Shown here one piece after another: positions 25,084 through 33,262 of a stretch of 64,000 nucleotides of DNA (the stretch's first letter is position 1; each line of letters starts with the position of its first letter). Where the stretch lies: positions 1-64,000 of the forward strand of contig DASSPH010000016.1 of the NCBI GenBank assembly GCA_035699745.1, in the 5' to 3' direction. Origin of the DNA: Vicinamibacterales bacterium. GTDB lineage: Bacteria; Acidobacteriota; Vicinamibacteria; Vicinamibacterales; 2-12-FULL-66-21. Position numbers and translations under genes: made by a program. The notes beneath the pieces are model-generated. The model saw nothing but the letters and a program-made list of their open reading frames with translations. It ran no database searches and was not told the origin of the DNA.

Positions 25084-26289
25084 GCCGCGGACGATGGTCA
25101 CGAAGGAGCCGGAGCGCAGTTCGTCCAGCGTCAGGCCGGTGAGCCCGCCGATCTCGTCCTCACCCACCGCGCCGCAGTTCAGCGCGCGCAGGAAGAAGTT
25201 CAGCAGCCCCTGCCCGGTCGCCGCATCGTCGAACACGTCGCCGACGAGCGTGGCCTGCGCCGCCCTGGCGATGAAGTTGCGCAGCCGCTCCGAGGCGGCG
25301 TCGAGGCCCTCGACGAAGAAGGCGTAGACCGTCGCGTAGCGCGAGACCAGCTGCGCCGGATGCAGATCCCAGCCCTGATAGAACCCGTTGGTCAGCGAGT
25401 GCCGGATGTCGTCGTGATGCCGCCGCCACGCGCGATGGATGGCGTCCCGATCCTTGCCGACCGGCAGCACATTCGTCGCCCCGTCCGACAGCCAGACGCC
25501 GGTGCCGGCGAGCGCGACCTGCATGACGCCGCGCGCGAAGTCGCACACCGGATGGCGCATGTGCTGGTGCGCCGCGGTGATGCCGAGCGACGCGGTGTAG
25601 TCGTAGGTGCCGAAGTGCGCCGCCGTCACGCGGCCGTCCCCTTCGCCGATCAGGGACGGGAGGCTCACGGCGCCCCGGTCGTCGACGATCGAGAACGGCG
25701 TCTCGACCATCAGCTCCATGCGCAGCGCGCGCTCGGACAGCCCGTGCCGCTGCTCGAACGCGGCGAACGCCGACGCGAGGCGCGCCACCTGACCGCGCGC
25801 GGTGATCTTCGGCAGCGTCACGACGAAATTCGGCGGGAGGGCGCCGCCCGATTCGGCGAGCAGCCGCTCGAGGAACAGGTGCGCCGTCCTCAGCGCCCGC
25901 TCGCGCAGCTCGTCGCCGAGATTCTTGATCCGGATGCCGATGAACGGCGGCGAGGTGCCGCGCGTCACCGCCGCGGCGACTTCGCAGGCCGCCGACCGGG
26001 CGTGGCCGTCTTCCTCCGAATCGGGCCGGTTGCCGTAGCCGTCCTCGAAGTCGAGACGGAAATCCTCGACCGGCTCGCGCTGCAGCTTCTCGCGGACCCG
26101 GACATGGACCCGTTCGGCCGCCGACGGCGCAATGCCGAGAGCGCGCGCGAGCGCCGCTGCGTCAGGCGCATGCTCGTCCAGCGCGCGCAGCGCCGTCGCG
26201 CCCAGCCGCGAGGCCGTGTCCGCCTTGAACAGATGCGCGCCGCCATACACCGTGTGAATCGGCTGCCGCCGATGGGCTGAGTGGTCCAC
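25075..26289 (-). CDS. DUF6986-type aldolase / citrate-lyase-beta-like protein
   Basis: 404 residues from GTG 26289; GTG 26304 and TTG 26310 are upstream alternatives, but TACGTT ends 6 nt before GTG 26289, matching other leaderless starts here. It contains FRLDFEDGYG, NFVVTLPKIT, RMELMVETPFSI, HFGTYDYTASLGI and GWDLHPAQLVSRY. The Glu/Asp metal-binding and TIM-barrel pattern is that of the HpcH/HpaI aldolase, citrate lyase beta and malate synthase superfamily. Genes of this uncharacterised family often sit beside urate and allantoin genes. A role in handling glyoxylate or a related C2/C3 product at the end of purine breakdown is a reasonable inference, not proven. Confidence 0.75.
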   Translation of the reverse strand: MDHSAHRRQPIHTVYGGAHLFKADTASRLGATALRALDEHAPDAAALARALGIAPSAAERVHVRVREKLQREPVEDFRLDFEDGYGNRPDSEEDGHARSAACEVAAAVTRGTSPPFIGIRIKNLGDELRERALRTAHLFLERLLAESGGALPPNFVVTLPKITARGQVARLASAFAAFEQRHGLSERALRMELMVETPFSIVDDRGAVSLPSLIGEGDGRVTAAHFGTYDYTASLGITAAHQHMRHPVCDFARGVMQVALAGTGVWLSDGATNVLPVGKDRDAIHRAWRRHHDDIRHSLTNGFYQGWDLHPAQLVSRYATVYAFFVEGLDAASERLRNFIARAAQATLVGDVFDDAATGQGLLNFFLRALNCGAVGEDEIGGLTGLTLDELRSGSFVTIVRGRR

Positions 26290-26295
26290 CGTATC

Positions 26296-26301
26296 AACGT
26301 A
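26296..26301 (-). promoter_or_regulatory. -10-like hexamer TACGTT
   Basis: On the minus strand TACGTT is followed by 6 nt and then GTG 26289, which favours this start over the two in-frame codons upstream. Confidence 0.35.
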
Positions 26302-26312
26302 CACCAGCAAGC

Positions 26313-26328
26313 CCGGCCTTTAGGCCGG
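26313..26328. promoter_or_regulatory. Palindrome CCGGCCTTTAGGCCGG between divergent purine genes
   Basis: A perfect 16-bp palindrome lies between the starts of the DUF6986 gene (minus) and the xanthine dehydrogenase operon (plus), 8 nt upstream of the TAGAAT hexamer. There is no T-run, so an operator is more likely than a terminator. It could be the binding site of a purine-responsive regulator encoded elsewhere; a remnant of a repetitive element is the alternative. Confidence 0.4.
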
Positions 26329-26336
26329 CGTGACGG

Positions 26337-26342
26337 TAGAAT
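26337..26342 (+). promoter_or_regulatory. -10 hexamer TAGAAT (leaderless start of XDH operon)
   Basis: TAGAAT matches TATAAT at 5 of 6 positions and ends 7 nt before GTG 26350. No Shine-Dalgarno lies between. The palindrome at 26313-26328 would overlap the -35 region. Confidence 0.5.
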
Positions 26343-26349
26343 CACCATC

Positions 26350-28581
26350 GTGGAGCCTCCCCAGATCGGCCGCCCCGTCCGCCGCAAGGAAGGGCGCGCG
26401 AAAGTCACCGGCGAGGCCGTCTACGTCGACGACCTGTCGCCGGCCGGCGTGCTGCACGGCGTCACCGTCCGCAGCCCGGCCGCTCGCGGCCGCATCGCCG
26501 GCCTCCGCTTCGATCCGCGCGTGCCCTGGGACGAGTTCGTCGTCGTGACCGCGGCAGACATCCCCGGCCGCAACCGCGTGACGCTGATCACCGACGATCA
26601 GCCGTATCTCGCGTCCGACGCCGTCAATCATCCGGAAGAGCCGATCGCGCTCATCGCGCATCCCGACCGCGCCCGCGCCGACGACGCGCGACGTCACGTC
26701 ACCGTCGAGATCGAGCCGCTCCCGGCGGTGTTGACGATCGACGACGCCCTCGCCGCGCGCGAGGTCATCTGGGGCACCGACAACGTGTTCAAGCGCTACG
26801 CCGTCGTCAAAGGGGACGTCGACGCGGCGTTCGCATCCGGCGCGCTCATCGTCGAGGGGGAGTACGAAACCGGATCGCAGGAGCAGCTCTACATCGAGCC
26901 GAACGGGATGCTGGCGATCGCCGATCGCGGCCGCGTCACCGTCTGGGGATCGATGCAGTGTCCGTACTACATCCACCACGCGCTCGCGGCGCTGTTCGGG
27001 CTGCCCGAAAACCGCATCCGCGTGGTGCAGATGGAGACCGGGGGCGGGTTCGGCGGCAAGGAAGAGTATCCGTCCATGATCGCCGGGCATGCGGCGCTGC
27101 TCGCCTGGAAGTCCGGACGGCCGGTCAAGATGATCTACGGCCGCAGCGAAGACATGGCGGCGACGACGAAGCGGCATCCGTCGAGGACGAGACACCGCAC
27201 CGCCGTGTCGCCCGACGGAACGCTCCTCGCCATGGACATCGACTTCACGATCGACGGCGGCGCGTATTGCACGCTGTCGCCGGTCGTGCTGTCGCGCGGC
27301 ACGATCCACGCCGCCGGCCCGTACGCCTGTCCCAACGTGCGCGTCCAGGGACGCGCCGTCGCCACCAACGTGCCGCCGCACGGCGCGTTCCGCGGCTTCG
27401 GCGCGCCGCAGAGCCTGTTCGCGCTCGAGCGCCACATGGATCGCGTCGCCGCCGCCGCCGGCCTGTCGCCCGACGAGTTCCGCCGCCGCAACTTCATCCG
27501 CAGCGGCGATACCCTCGCCGTCGGTCAGACGATCGCGGAGCCGGTGAACCTGTCCGGCCTGCTCGATCGGGCGATGGCGGTGTCCGGCTACCGCAAGAAG
27601 CGCGAGCGGTTCGCGCGCGAGAACGACGGCCGCACCGTCAAGAAGGGGATCGGCCTCGCGAGCTTCATGCACGGCGCCGGCTTCACCGGCTCCGGTGAAG
27701 TGCACCTGCAGTCGGCCGCGTCGGTCGAAGCGACGCACGAAGGAGGAATCCGCGTGCTGGCGGCCAGCACCGAGATCGGGCAGGGAACGAACACGATCTT
27801 CTCCCAGATCGCCGCCGAGGCGCTGGGCATCGACTGCGACGACGTCGAGGTCGTGCAGCCTGACACCTCCGTCGTTCCCGACAGCGGCCCCACCGTCGCG
27901 TCCCGCACCTGCATGGTCGTCGGCAAGCTGGTGGAATCGGCCGCCACCGCGCTGAAGCATTCGCTGGTGGATGCCGGGCTGCTGCCGGCGACCTACACGC
28001 GCGCCGAGTTCCACGCCGCCTGCCGCCGCTACGTCGCCGCGTTCGGCAACCTCCGCCACACCAGCCACTACAAGCCGCCCGCGGGACTCAGGTGGGACGA
28101 CGAGCGGTACCTCGGTGACGCGTACGGCACGTACGGCTGGGCGGTGTACGTCGCCGAGGTGTCCGTGGACATGACGACCTGGGAGACGCGCGTCGACGAC
28201 TTCGTCGCCGTGCAGGAAGTCGGACGCGTCATCAATCCGACGCTGGCCGCGGGGCAGATCGAAGGCGGCGTGGCGCAGGGCATCGGCTGGGCCCTCTACG
28301 AGGACGTCGTGTGGCGCGACGGCCGGATGGCGAATGCGCAGATGACGAACTACATCATCCCGACGTCGCTCGACCTGCCGGAGATCCGCGTCTACTTCGA
28401 CGAGGTGCCGTACCGGCACGGCCCCGGCGGCGCCAAGGGGATCGGCGAGCTGCCGATGGACGGTCCGGCGCCGGCGATCTTCAACGCCGTGGCGCATGCG
28501 ACGGGCGTCGACGTGCGGCGGCTGCCGCTGACGCCGGAGCGTCTCATGATGGCGGCGGAACCGGCGGACGCGCGCGTATGA
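26350..28581 (+). CDS. Xanthine dehydrogenase, molybdopterin-binding subunit
   Basis: 743 residues from GTG 26350. The N-terminal domain (IGRPVRRKEGRAKVTGEAVY, VDDL) is followed by the molybdopterin domains with GGGFGGKEEYPS, APHGAFRGFG-like PHGAFRGFGAPQS, EIGQGTNTIFSQIAAEALG and the catalytic Glu in AKGIGELPMDGPAPAIFNAV. It is a xanthine oxidase-family large subunit. Together with the next two genes it forms a three-subunit LSM enzyme that oxidises hypoxanthine and xanthine to urate. The order L-S-M and 4-bp overlaps (ATGA) show an operon. No XdhC-type cofactor-insertion gene is in the window. The family also contains other purine or aldehyde oxidoreductases, but the neighbourhood supports xanthine. 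Confidence 0.92.
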   Translation: MEPPQIGRPVRRKEGRAKVTGEAVYVDDLSPAGVLHGVTVRSPAARGRIAGLRFDPRVPWDEFVVVTAADIPGRNRVTLITDDQPYLASDAVNHPEEPIALIAHPDRARADDARRHVTVEIEPLPAVLTIDDALAAREVIWGTDNVFKRYAVVKGDVDAAFASGALIVEGEYETGSQEQLYIEPNGMLAIADRGRVTVWGSMQCPYYIHHALAALFGLPENRIRVVQMETGGGFGGKEEYPSMIAGHAALLAWKSGRPVKMIYGRSEDMAATTKRHPSRTRHRTAVSPDGTLLAMDIDFTIDGGAYCTLSPVVLSRGTIHAAGPYACPNVRVQGRAVATNVPPHGAFRGFGAPQSLFALERHMDRVAAAAGLSPDEFRRRNFIRSGDTLAVGQTIAEPVNLSGLLDRAMAVSGYRKKRERFARENDGRTVKKGIGLASFMHGAGFTGSGEVHLQSAASVEATHEGGIRVLAASTEIGQGTNTIFSQIAAEALGIDCDDVEVVQPDTSVVPDSGPTVASRTCMVVGKLVESAATALKHSLVDAGLLPATYTRAEFHAACRRYVAAFGNLRHTSHYKPPAGLRWDDERYLGDAYGTYGWAVYVAEVSVDMTTWETRVDDFVAVQEVGRVINPTLAAGQIEGGVAQGIGWALYEDVVWRDGRMANAQMTNYIIPTSLDLPEIRVYFDEVPYRHGPGGAKGIGELPMDGPAPAIFNAVAHATGVDVRRLPLTPERLMMAAEPADARV

Positions 28582-29039
28582 CCTCGCGCCTCAGATGCAC
28601 CATCAACGGGACGCCGTACGACCTCCAGGCGCACCCGATGACCCGGCTGCTCGACGTGATCCGCGGGCTCGGGCTCACCGGCACGAAGGAAGGCTGCGGC
28701 GAAGGGGAGTGCGGCGCCTGCGGCGTGCTGCTCGACGGCATGCTGGTGAACAGCTGTCTGACGCCGGCCGCGCATGCGGCCGGCGCGTCGATCACCACGA
28801 TCGAAGGGCTCGCCTCCGGCGACACGCTGCACGAAGTGCAGGAGGCGTTTCTCGAGCACGGCGGCGCGCAGTGCGGCATCTGCACGCCCGGCATGGTGCT
28901 GGCCGCGCACGAACTGCTGTCGCGCAACCCCGAGCCGACCGAGGACGAGATCCATGCCGCGCTGGCCGGAAACCTGTGCCGGTGCACCGGCTACCTGCGC
29001 ATCTTCGAGGCGGTGCTCGAAGCGTCACGCCGGCAATGA
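28578..29039 (+). CDS. Xanthine dehydrogenase, [2Fe-2S] subunit
   Basis: 153 residues. The plant-type ferredoxin domain has the cluster motif CGEGECGACGVLLDG with the fourth Cys in VNSCLTPA. The second, helical [2Fe-2S]-binding domain has AQCGICTPGMV and GNLCRCTGYLRI. This is the electron-transfer subunit that passes electrons from the molybdenum centre to FAD. It overlaps the large-subunit stop (ATGA, 28578-28581) and the following FAD-subunit start (ATGA, 29036-29039). Confidence 0.96.
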   Translation: MTSRLRCTINGTPYDLQAHPMTRLLDVIRGLGLTGTKEGCGEGECGACGVLLDGMLVNSCLTPAAHAAGASITTIEGLASGDTLHEVQEAFLEHGGAQCGICTPGMVLAAHELLSRNPEPTEDEIHAALAGNLCRCTGYLRIFEAVLEASRRQ

Positions 29040-29950
29040 TCCCGCGGCTCGAGGACTACGCGCTGACGGTGCCGGCGTCGCTGGGCGAGGCGCTCGACGA
29101 TCTCGCGCGGCACCCGGACGCGCGTCCGTTCGCCGGCGGCACCGATCTGATGGTCGTGCTCGAAGCAGGCCACCTGCCGCCGGGACGCTACGTCAGTCTG
29201 CAGCACTGCCGCGAGCTCCAGGGCATCGCCGACGGATCCAACGGCGGCGTCGCGATCGGCGCGCTCACCACCTACACGCAGATCCGCGACTCCGTCCGGC
29301 TCGCCCGCGACTACCCGCTGCTCGGCGCCGCGGCGAGAGAGACCGGCGGGATCGCGACGCAGAACCGCGGCACGATCGGCGGCAACATCGCCAACGCCTC
29401 GCCCGCCGCCGATACGCCGCCCGTGCTGCTCGTCTACGACGCGGAGCTGGAGATCGCGTCGGCCTCGGGCTCGCGCCGCGTTCCCTACGCCGGGTTCCAC
29501 CGCGGCTACAAGCAGATGGACCTCGCACCCGGCGAGCTGATCGCGCGCATCCATCTGCCGCCGCGGATCGGGACGCACGCGGCCTCGGGATTGTTCTCCG
29601 GCGCTGGCGAGGGAAGCGTCAGCTACTACCGCAAGGTCGGCACGCGCCGGGCGCAGGCGATCTCCAAGGTCTGTTTCGCCGGCACGATTCGAGTCGAAGC
29701 GGGCGCCGTGCAGGAGGTGCGGATCGCCCTCGGCAGCGTCGCGCCGACGGCGATCCGCGCCGTTCGGACCGAAGACGAGCTCCGCGGTCAGCCGCTCGAC
29801 ATGGACGCCGTTGCCGCGGCCGAGCGCACGCTTCTCTCGGAGATCGCGCCGATCGACGACCTGCGATCGACCGCGCGCTACCGCGCGCGCGTCGCCGCGA
29901 ACCTCCTCCGAGAGTTCCTCGGCCGCGCCGCGGGTCAGGAGCCGGGATAG
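29036..29950 (+). CDS. Xanthine dehydrogenase, FAD-binding subunit
   Basis: 304 residues. The VAO-type FAD domain carries PFAGGTDLMV and TIGGNIANASPAADTPPVLL, both pyrophosphate/isoalloxazine contacts, and YYRKVGTRRAQAISKVC leads into the CO-dehydrogenase flavoprotein C-terminal domain. It accepts electrons from the [2Fe-2S] subunit and reduces NAD+. It is the last gene of the coupled XDH operon. Its 3' end overlaps the convergent beta-barrel gene by 16 bp. Confidence 0.95.
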   Translation: MIPRLEDYALTVPASLGEALDDLARHPDARPFAGGTDLMVVLEAGHLPPGRYVSLQHCRELQGIADGSNGGVAIGALTTYTQIRDSVRLARDYPLLGAAARETGGIATQNRGTIGGNIANASPAADTPPVLLVYDAELEIASASGSRRVPYAGFHRGYKQMDLAPGELIARIHLPPRIGTHAASGLFSGAGEGSVSYYRKVGTRRAQAISKVCFAGTIRVEAGAVQEVRIALGSVAPTAIRAVRTEDELRGQPLDMDAVAAAERTLLSEIAPIDDLRSTARYRARVAANLLREFLGRAAGQEPG

Positions 29951-30474
29951 AAGACGACGCCGATCCCGGCGCGCGTCCCCCAGCCGTGCGCGGTGCCTTC
30001 GGTCGAGAACGCCACCGTGTCCGTCTTCAACCGCGAGTAGCTGAATCCGACCTCTCCGAACACGCCGAAGCGCCGGTTGGGCGTGTACTGGGCGCCGAAC
30101 GATCCGGAGACGCCCCACGCGTTCGCCGTCCGGGTGGTATCCCCGCCGATCGCCGTCTCGACGGAGAAGCTGCTGCGCTGATAGGTGAGGCGGGGACTGA
30201 AGTAGGTCCGGACGTTCTCCGCCTCGCCCATGTAGATCAGCGCGCTCACCCCGGTGCCCAGCGTCCACGAGCTCGAATCCCCTGGATCGGTGGACGACCC
30301 GCTGAAACTCAGATCCGGACGGATCGCGACGGTGTCGGTCGCGTGCCACAGCACGCCGATCGACGCCGGGAAACCCATGGTGATGCCAACGTCCCCGCGC
30401 TCCTGCGCGCTCGCCGCGGCCACCGCGAGTCCGCTGCACAACATCATTGATGGAAGAATCCGGCTGATGCGCAT
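29935..30474 (-). CDS. Small outer-membrane beta-barrel protein
   Basis: 179 residues: a signal peptide (cleavage after ASAQ near residue 24) and about eight amphipathic strands, including SFGAQYTPNRRFGVFGEVGFSY and RAGIGVVFYPGS, of the OmpA-TM/opacity type. There is no periplasmic OmpA domain. A good ribosome binding site (GAGGAGG, about 8 nt upstream of ATG 30474) contrasts with the many genes here that lack one. Function is unknown; barrels of this size usually act as adhesins or structural proteins. Confidence 0.7.
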   Translation of the reverse strand: MRISRILPSMMLCSGLAVAAASAQERGDVGITMGFPASIGVLWHATDTVAIRPDLSFSGSSTDPGDSSSWTLGTGVSALIYMGEAENVRTYFSPRLTYQRSSFSVETAIGGDTTRTANAWGVSGSFGAQYTPNRRFGVFGEVGFSYSRLKTDTVAFSTEGTAHGWGTRAGIGVVFYPGS

Positions 30475-30548
30475 TCGATACGCCTCCTCTGTTGTCTACG
30501 ACGGATACGCCACGAGCACGGTTTGGCGTTTCGTCACATTTGTGTCGG

Positions 30549-30554
30549 TATAAT
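30549..30554 (+). promoter_or_regulatory. Consensus -10 TATAAT (near-leaderless start)
   Basis: A perfect TATAAT ends 10 nt before TTG 30565. The predicted transcription start lies about 4 nt before that codon. No convincing -35 at 16-18 bp. Confidence 0.5.
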
Positions 30555-30564
30555 CCGAACACCG

Positions 30565-31197
30565 TTGAGGAGCCTGTCAGTCCCCGTCCTGCTTTGCGCG
30601 GCACTCGCCTGCCCCGCGTGCTCCGATTCGGGGCACGCCCGCGCCAGGGAGACCACCCGCCCCACCTACGACAAGGCGACAGGCAGGCTGAAAGAGCTCA
30701 CCTACGACGCCAACCGGAACGGCACGATCGACACGTGGACGGAGATGGACGGCGCCCGTCCCGTGCGATCGCGGATCGATCGCGACGAAGACGGACGGAT
30801 CGACCGCTGGGAGTATTACGACGCGTCCGGCGCCCTCGCGAAGGTCGGATTCTCGCGCCGTCAGAGCGGCGCGCCTGACGCGTGGGCCTTCTCAGGGCCG
30901 GACGGCGAGGTCGAGCGGGTCGAGAGCTCGTCGACCGGCGACGAGGCGAAGATCGATCGCCGCGAGTTCTACGCGCGCGGCGCCATCACGCGATCCGAGG
31001 CGGACACCAACGCCGACGGCCGCGTCGATCAATGGGAAACCTACGAAAGCGGCGTCGTCAAGACGGTCGCGCGCGACGAGAACGCCGACGGCCGCCCCGA
31101 TCGCCGGCTCACATACGGCGCCGGCGGCGCGCTGGTGTCGATCGAGTCCGACCCCGATCCATCCGGATCGTTCCGCAAGCGGGTCATCGTCCGTTGA
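30565..31197 (+). CDS. Putative lipoprotein with Asp-rich calcium-type repeats
   Basis: 210 residues from TTG 30565; TTG 30523 is an upstream alternative, but it would start before the TATAAT. The signal (SLSVPVLLCAALACPACSDS) ends in a cysteine, so it is likely a lipoprotein. The mature part consists of imperfect repeats of the type D(A/E/T)N.(D/N)G..D.W(E/T) (DANRNGTIDTWTEM, DRDEDGRIDRWEYY, DTNADGRVDQWETY, DENADGRPDRRLTY). These resemble dockerin/EF-hand or thrombospondin type 3 calcium loops. A calcium-stabilised periplasmic or surface protein is inferred; no catalytic motif is seen. wecB follows after 8 bp. Confidence 0.7.
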   Translation: MRSLSVPVLLCAALACPACSDSGHARARETTRPTYDKATGRLKELTYDANRNGTIDTWTEMDGARPVRSRIDRDEDGRIDRWEYYDASGALAKVGFSRRQSGAPDAWAFSGPDGEVERVESSSTGDEAKIDRREFYARGAITRSEADTNADGRVDQWETYESGVVKTVARDENADGRPDRRLTYGAGGALVSIESDPDPSGSFRKRVIVR

Positions 31198-31205
31198 GAG
31201 GGACA

Positions 31206-32294
31206 TTGTCAGCCAAGATTCTGCACGTCGTCGGAGCACGTCCGAATTTCATGAAGGTCGCGCCCGTGTTCCGGGCGCTCGCGGCACGGGGCGTGCCCCA
31301 GAGCGTCGTCCACACCGGCCAGCACTACGACGCGGTGATGTCCGACAACATCCTGCGCGAGCTCGGACAGCCCGAGCCCGACGTCAATCTCGGCGTCGGG
31401 TCCGGCACGCACGCGCAGCAGACCGGGCAGGTCATGATCGCCATGGAGGCGCACATGACGGAACATCGTCCGGACGTGCTCCTGGTGTACGGCGACGTCA
31501 ATTCGACGATGGCGGCCACCCTCGTCGCGGCAAAGCTCGGGGTGCCGGTCGGCCACGTCGAAGCCGGGCTCCGGTCCGGCGATCGATCGATGCCCGAGGA
31601 GATCAATCGGCTGGTGACCGACCGGCTGTCGCGGTGGCTGCTGACCCCGTCCTCCGACGGCGACGCGAACCTGATCGCCGAAGGCGTGGATCCGGCGTCG
31701 ATCCACCGCGTCGGCAACGTGATGATCGACACCTTGATCCGGCTCCTGCCGGTTGCGGACGGCGAGGCGCAGCTCCGGCAGTTCGATCTGCTGCGCGGCA
31801 GCGGCGCGCGGCCGTTCGTGCTGGTCACCCTCCATCGCCCTTCCAACGTCGACGACCCGCAGGTGCTCGCGCGGCTGATGGCCGCGCTCGAGAACATCGC
31901 GAAGCAGGCGCCGGTGATCTTCCCGGTGCACCCGCGCACGCGCGAGCGGATCGCGCGGTTCTCCATTCCGCACGAACGCACGGTTCTCTCCGAGCCGCTG
32001 ACCTACCTGCCGTTTCTCGGCCTGCAGCGGCACGCGGCGGTGGTCGTCACCGACTCGGGCGGAATTCAGGAAGAGACCACCTATCTCGGCATTCCCTGTC
32101 TGACGATGCGGGCGAACACCGAGCGGCCGATCACGGTCACGGTCGGCACCAATCAACTGCTCGGCAGCGACACGGTGAAGCTGCAGCGCGAAGTGCAGCG
32201 CGTGCTCGAGGGGAACGGCAAGCAGGGACGCGTGCCGGAGCTGTGGGACGGCCGCGCCGGCGAGCGGATCGCGGATGTCCTGACGACGATGTGA
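31206..32294 (+). CDS. wecB: UDP-N-acetylglucosamine 2-epimerase (non-hydrolysing)
   Basis: 362 residues from TTG 31206, preceded by GAGAGGG at a suitable distance (TTG 31194 is an alternative). Motifs: ILHVVGARPNFMKVAPV, VHTGQHYD, LVYGDVNSTMAA, GHVEAGLRSGD, MPEEINRLVTDRLS, VTLHRPSNVDD and VVTDSGGIQEET. These define the GT-B fold epimerase that interconverts UDP-GlcNAc and UDP-ManNAc, supplying ManNAc for polysaccharide or O-antigen synthesis. Cytoplasmic. It is the only sugar-nucleotide gene in this part of the window; the exopolysaccharide operon is 25 kb downstream. Confidence 0.95.
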   Translation: MSAKILHVVGARPNFMKVAPVFRALAARGVPQSVVHTGQHYDAVMSDNILRELGQPEPDVNLGVGSGTHAQQTGQVMIAMEAHMTEHRPDVLLVYGDVNSTMAATLVAAKLGVPVGHVEAGLRSGDRSMPEEINRLVTDRLSRWLLTPSSDGDANLIAEGVDPASIHRVGNVMIDTLIRLLPVADGEAQLRQFDLLRGSGARPFVLVTLHRPSNVDDPQVLARLMAALENIAKQAPVIFPVHPRTRERIARFSIPHERTVLSEPLTYLPFLGLQRHAAVVVTDSGGIQEETTYLGIPCLTMRANTERPITVTVGTNQLLGSDTVKLQREVQRVLEGNGKQGRVPELWDGRAGERIADVLTTM

Positions 32295-32308
32295 GCGATG
32301 ATTAGGGC

Positions 32309-33202
32309 ATGGCCGATCCCATCGATCCCCGGGTAGACATCGGGCACGTCCACCTCAAGGTCGCTGATCTCGACCGCGCGCTGGCGTTCTATTCAGGCGT
32401 GCTCGGCTTCGAGCTCACGACACGGATGGGTCAGCAGGCCGCGTTCCTCAGTGCCGGCGGCTATCACCATCACATCGGACTGAATACCTGGGAGAGCCGG
32501 AACGGGTCTCCTCCGCCGCCGGGAGCGACCGGCCTGTACCACGTGGCGATCCGCTACCCGGATCGCGCCGCCCTGGCCCAGGCGCTGCGCCGTCTGGTCG
32601 ACGCGCGCATCCCGCTCGAAGGGGCATCCGATCACGGCGTCAGTGAAGCGCTGTATCTGCGCGATCCCGACGGCAACGGCCTCGAGCTCTATCGCGATCG
32701 CCCGCGCTCGGAGTGGCCGCGCGCGGCGGATGGATCGCTGCGCATGACGACGGAGCGGCTCGACGTGGATGCGCTGCTCGCCGAGGCGCAGGGAAGCCAT
32801 GCCCTGCCGCCGCCGGCGCGAACGCAGCTGGCGGAGCTGCGCACCCGCCTGCTGGCGCTGCACAAGGCGCTGCTGGACGACGCCAAGAGCGCCTACGAGA
32901 TGGATCGCGGCCGGATCGGATCGACCGGCGCGCTGCTGCAGCTGGTGATCCACGATCCGTGGTTCGCCTGGCTGCATCAGATTTCCGAGCTGATCGTCCG
33001 CATCGACGAGATGACGGCGCCGGACGCCAAGGCCACGGCGCAGGAAGCGCGCGCCGCCATCGAGCAGATCGATCGCCTGCTGATTCCGTCCGAGAGCGGC
33101 GAACCGTTCGCGCGGCGCTACTTCGAGGCCATCCAGCGGCAGCCCGCCGTCGTGCTGGCGCACGGGGACGTCAAGAAGCTGCTCAAGCAGTTCAACGGCT
33201 GA
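32309..33202 (+). CDS. VOC (glyoxalase/dioxygenase-like) domain fused to helical domain
   Basis: 297 residues. Residues 1 to about 165 are a double VOC module of catechol-2,3-dioxygenase type: VHLKVADLDRALAFYSGVLG, the metal ligand His in GHVHL and YHHHIGLN, LYHVAIRYPD, and RDPDGNGLELYRDRP with Glu. Residues about 170-297 form an unrelated helical domain (LLALHKALLDDAKSAYE, GALLQLVIHDPWFAWLHQIS, ELIVRIDE) that I know as a stand-alone small uncharacterised protein in other bacteria. No stop or frameshift separates them. VOC enzymes handle aromatic or thiol substrates; what the fusion does is unknown. Confidence 0.8.
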   Translation: MADPIDPRVDIGHVHLKVADLDRALAFYSGVLGFELTTRMGQQAAFLSAGGYHHHIGLNTWESRNGSPPPPGATGLYHVAIRYPDRAALAQALRRLVDARIPLEGASDHGVSEALYLRDPDGNGLELYRDRPRSEWPRAADGSLRMTTERLDVDALLAEAQGSHALPPPARTQLAELRTRLLALHKALLDDAKSAYEMDRGRIGSTGALLQLVIHDPWFAWLHQISELIVRIDEMTAPDAKATAQEARAAIEQIDRLLIPSESGEPFARRYFEAIQRQPAVVLAHGDVKKLLKQFNG

Positions 33203-33262
33203 GGTGCGGCGCGACTGAGGCGCTGGCACGCCGAGTGCTAACCTACCGCGGCGGAGGTGCTG

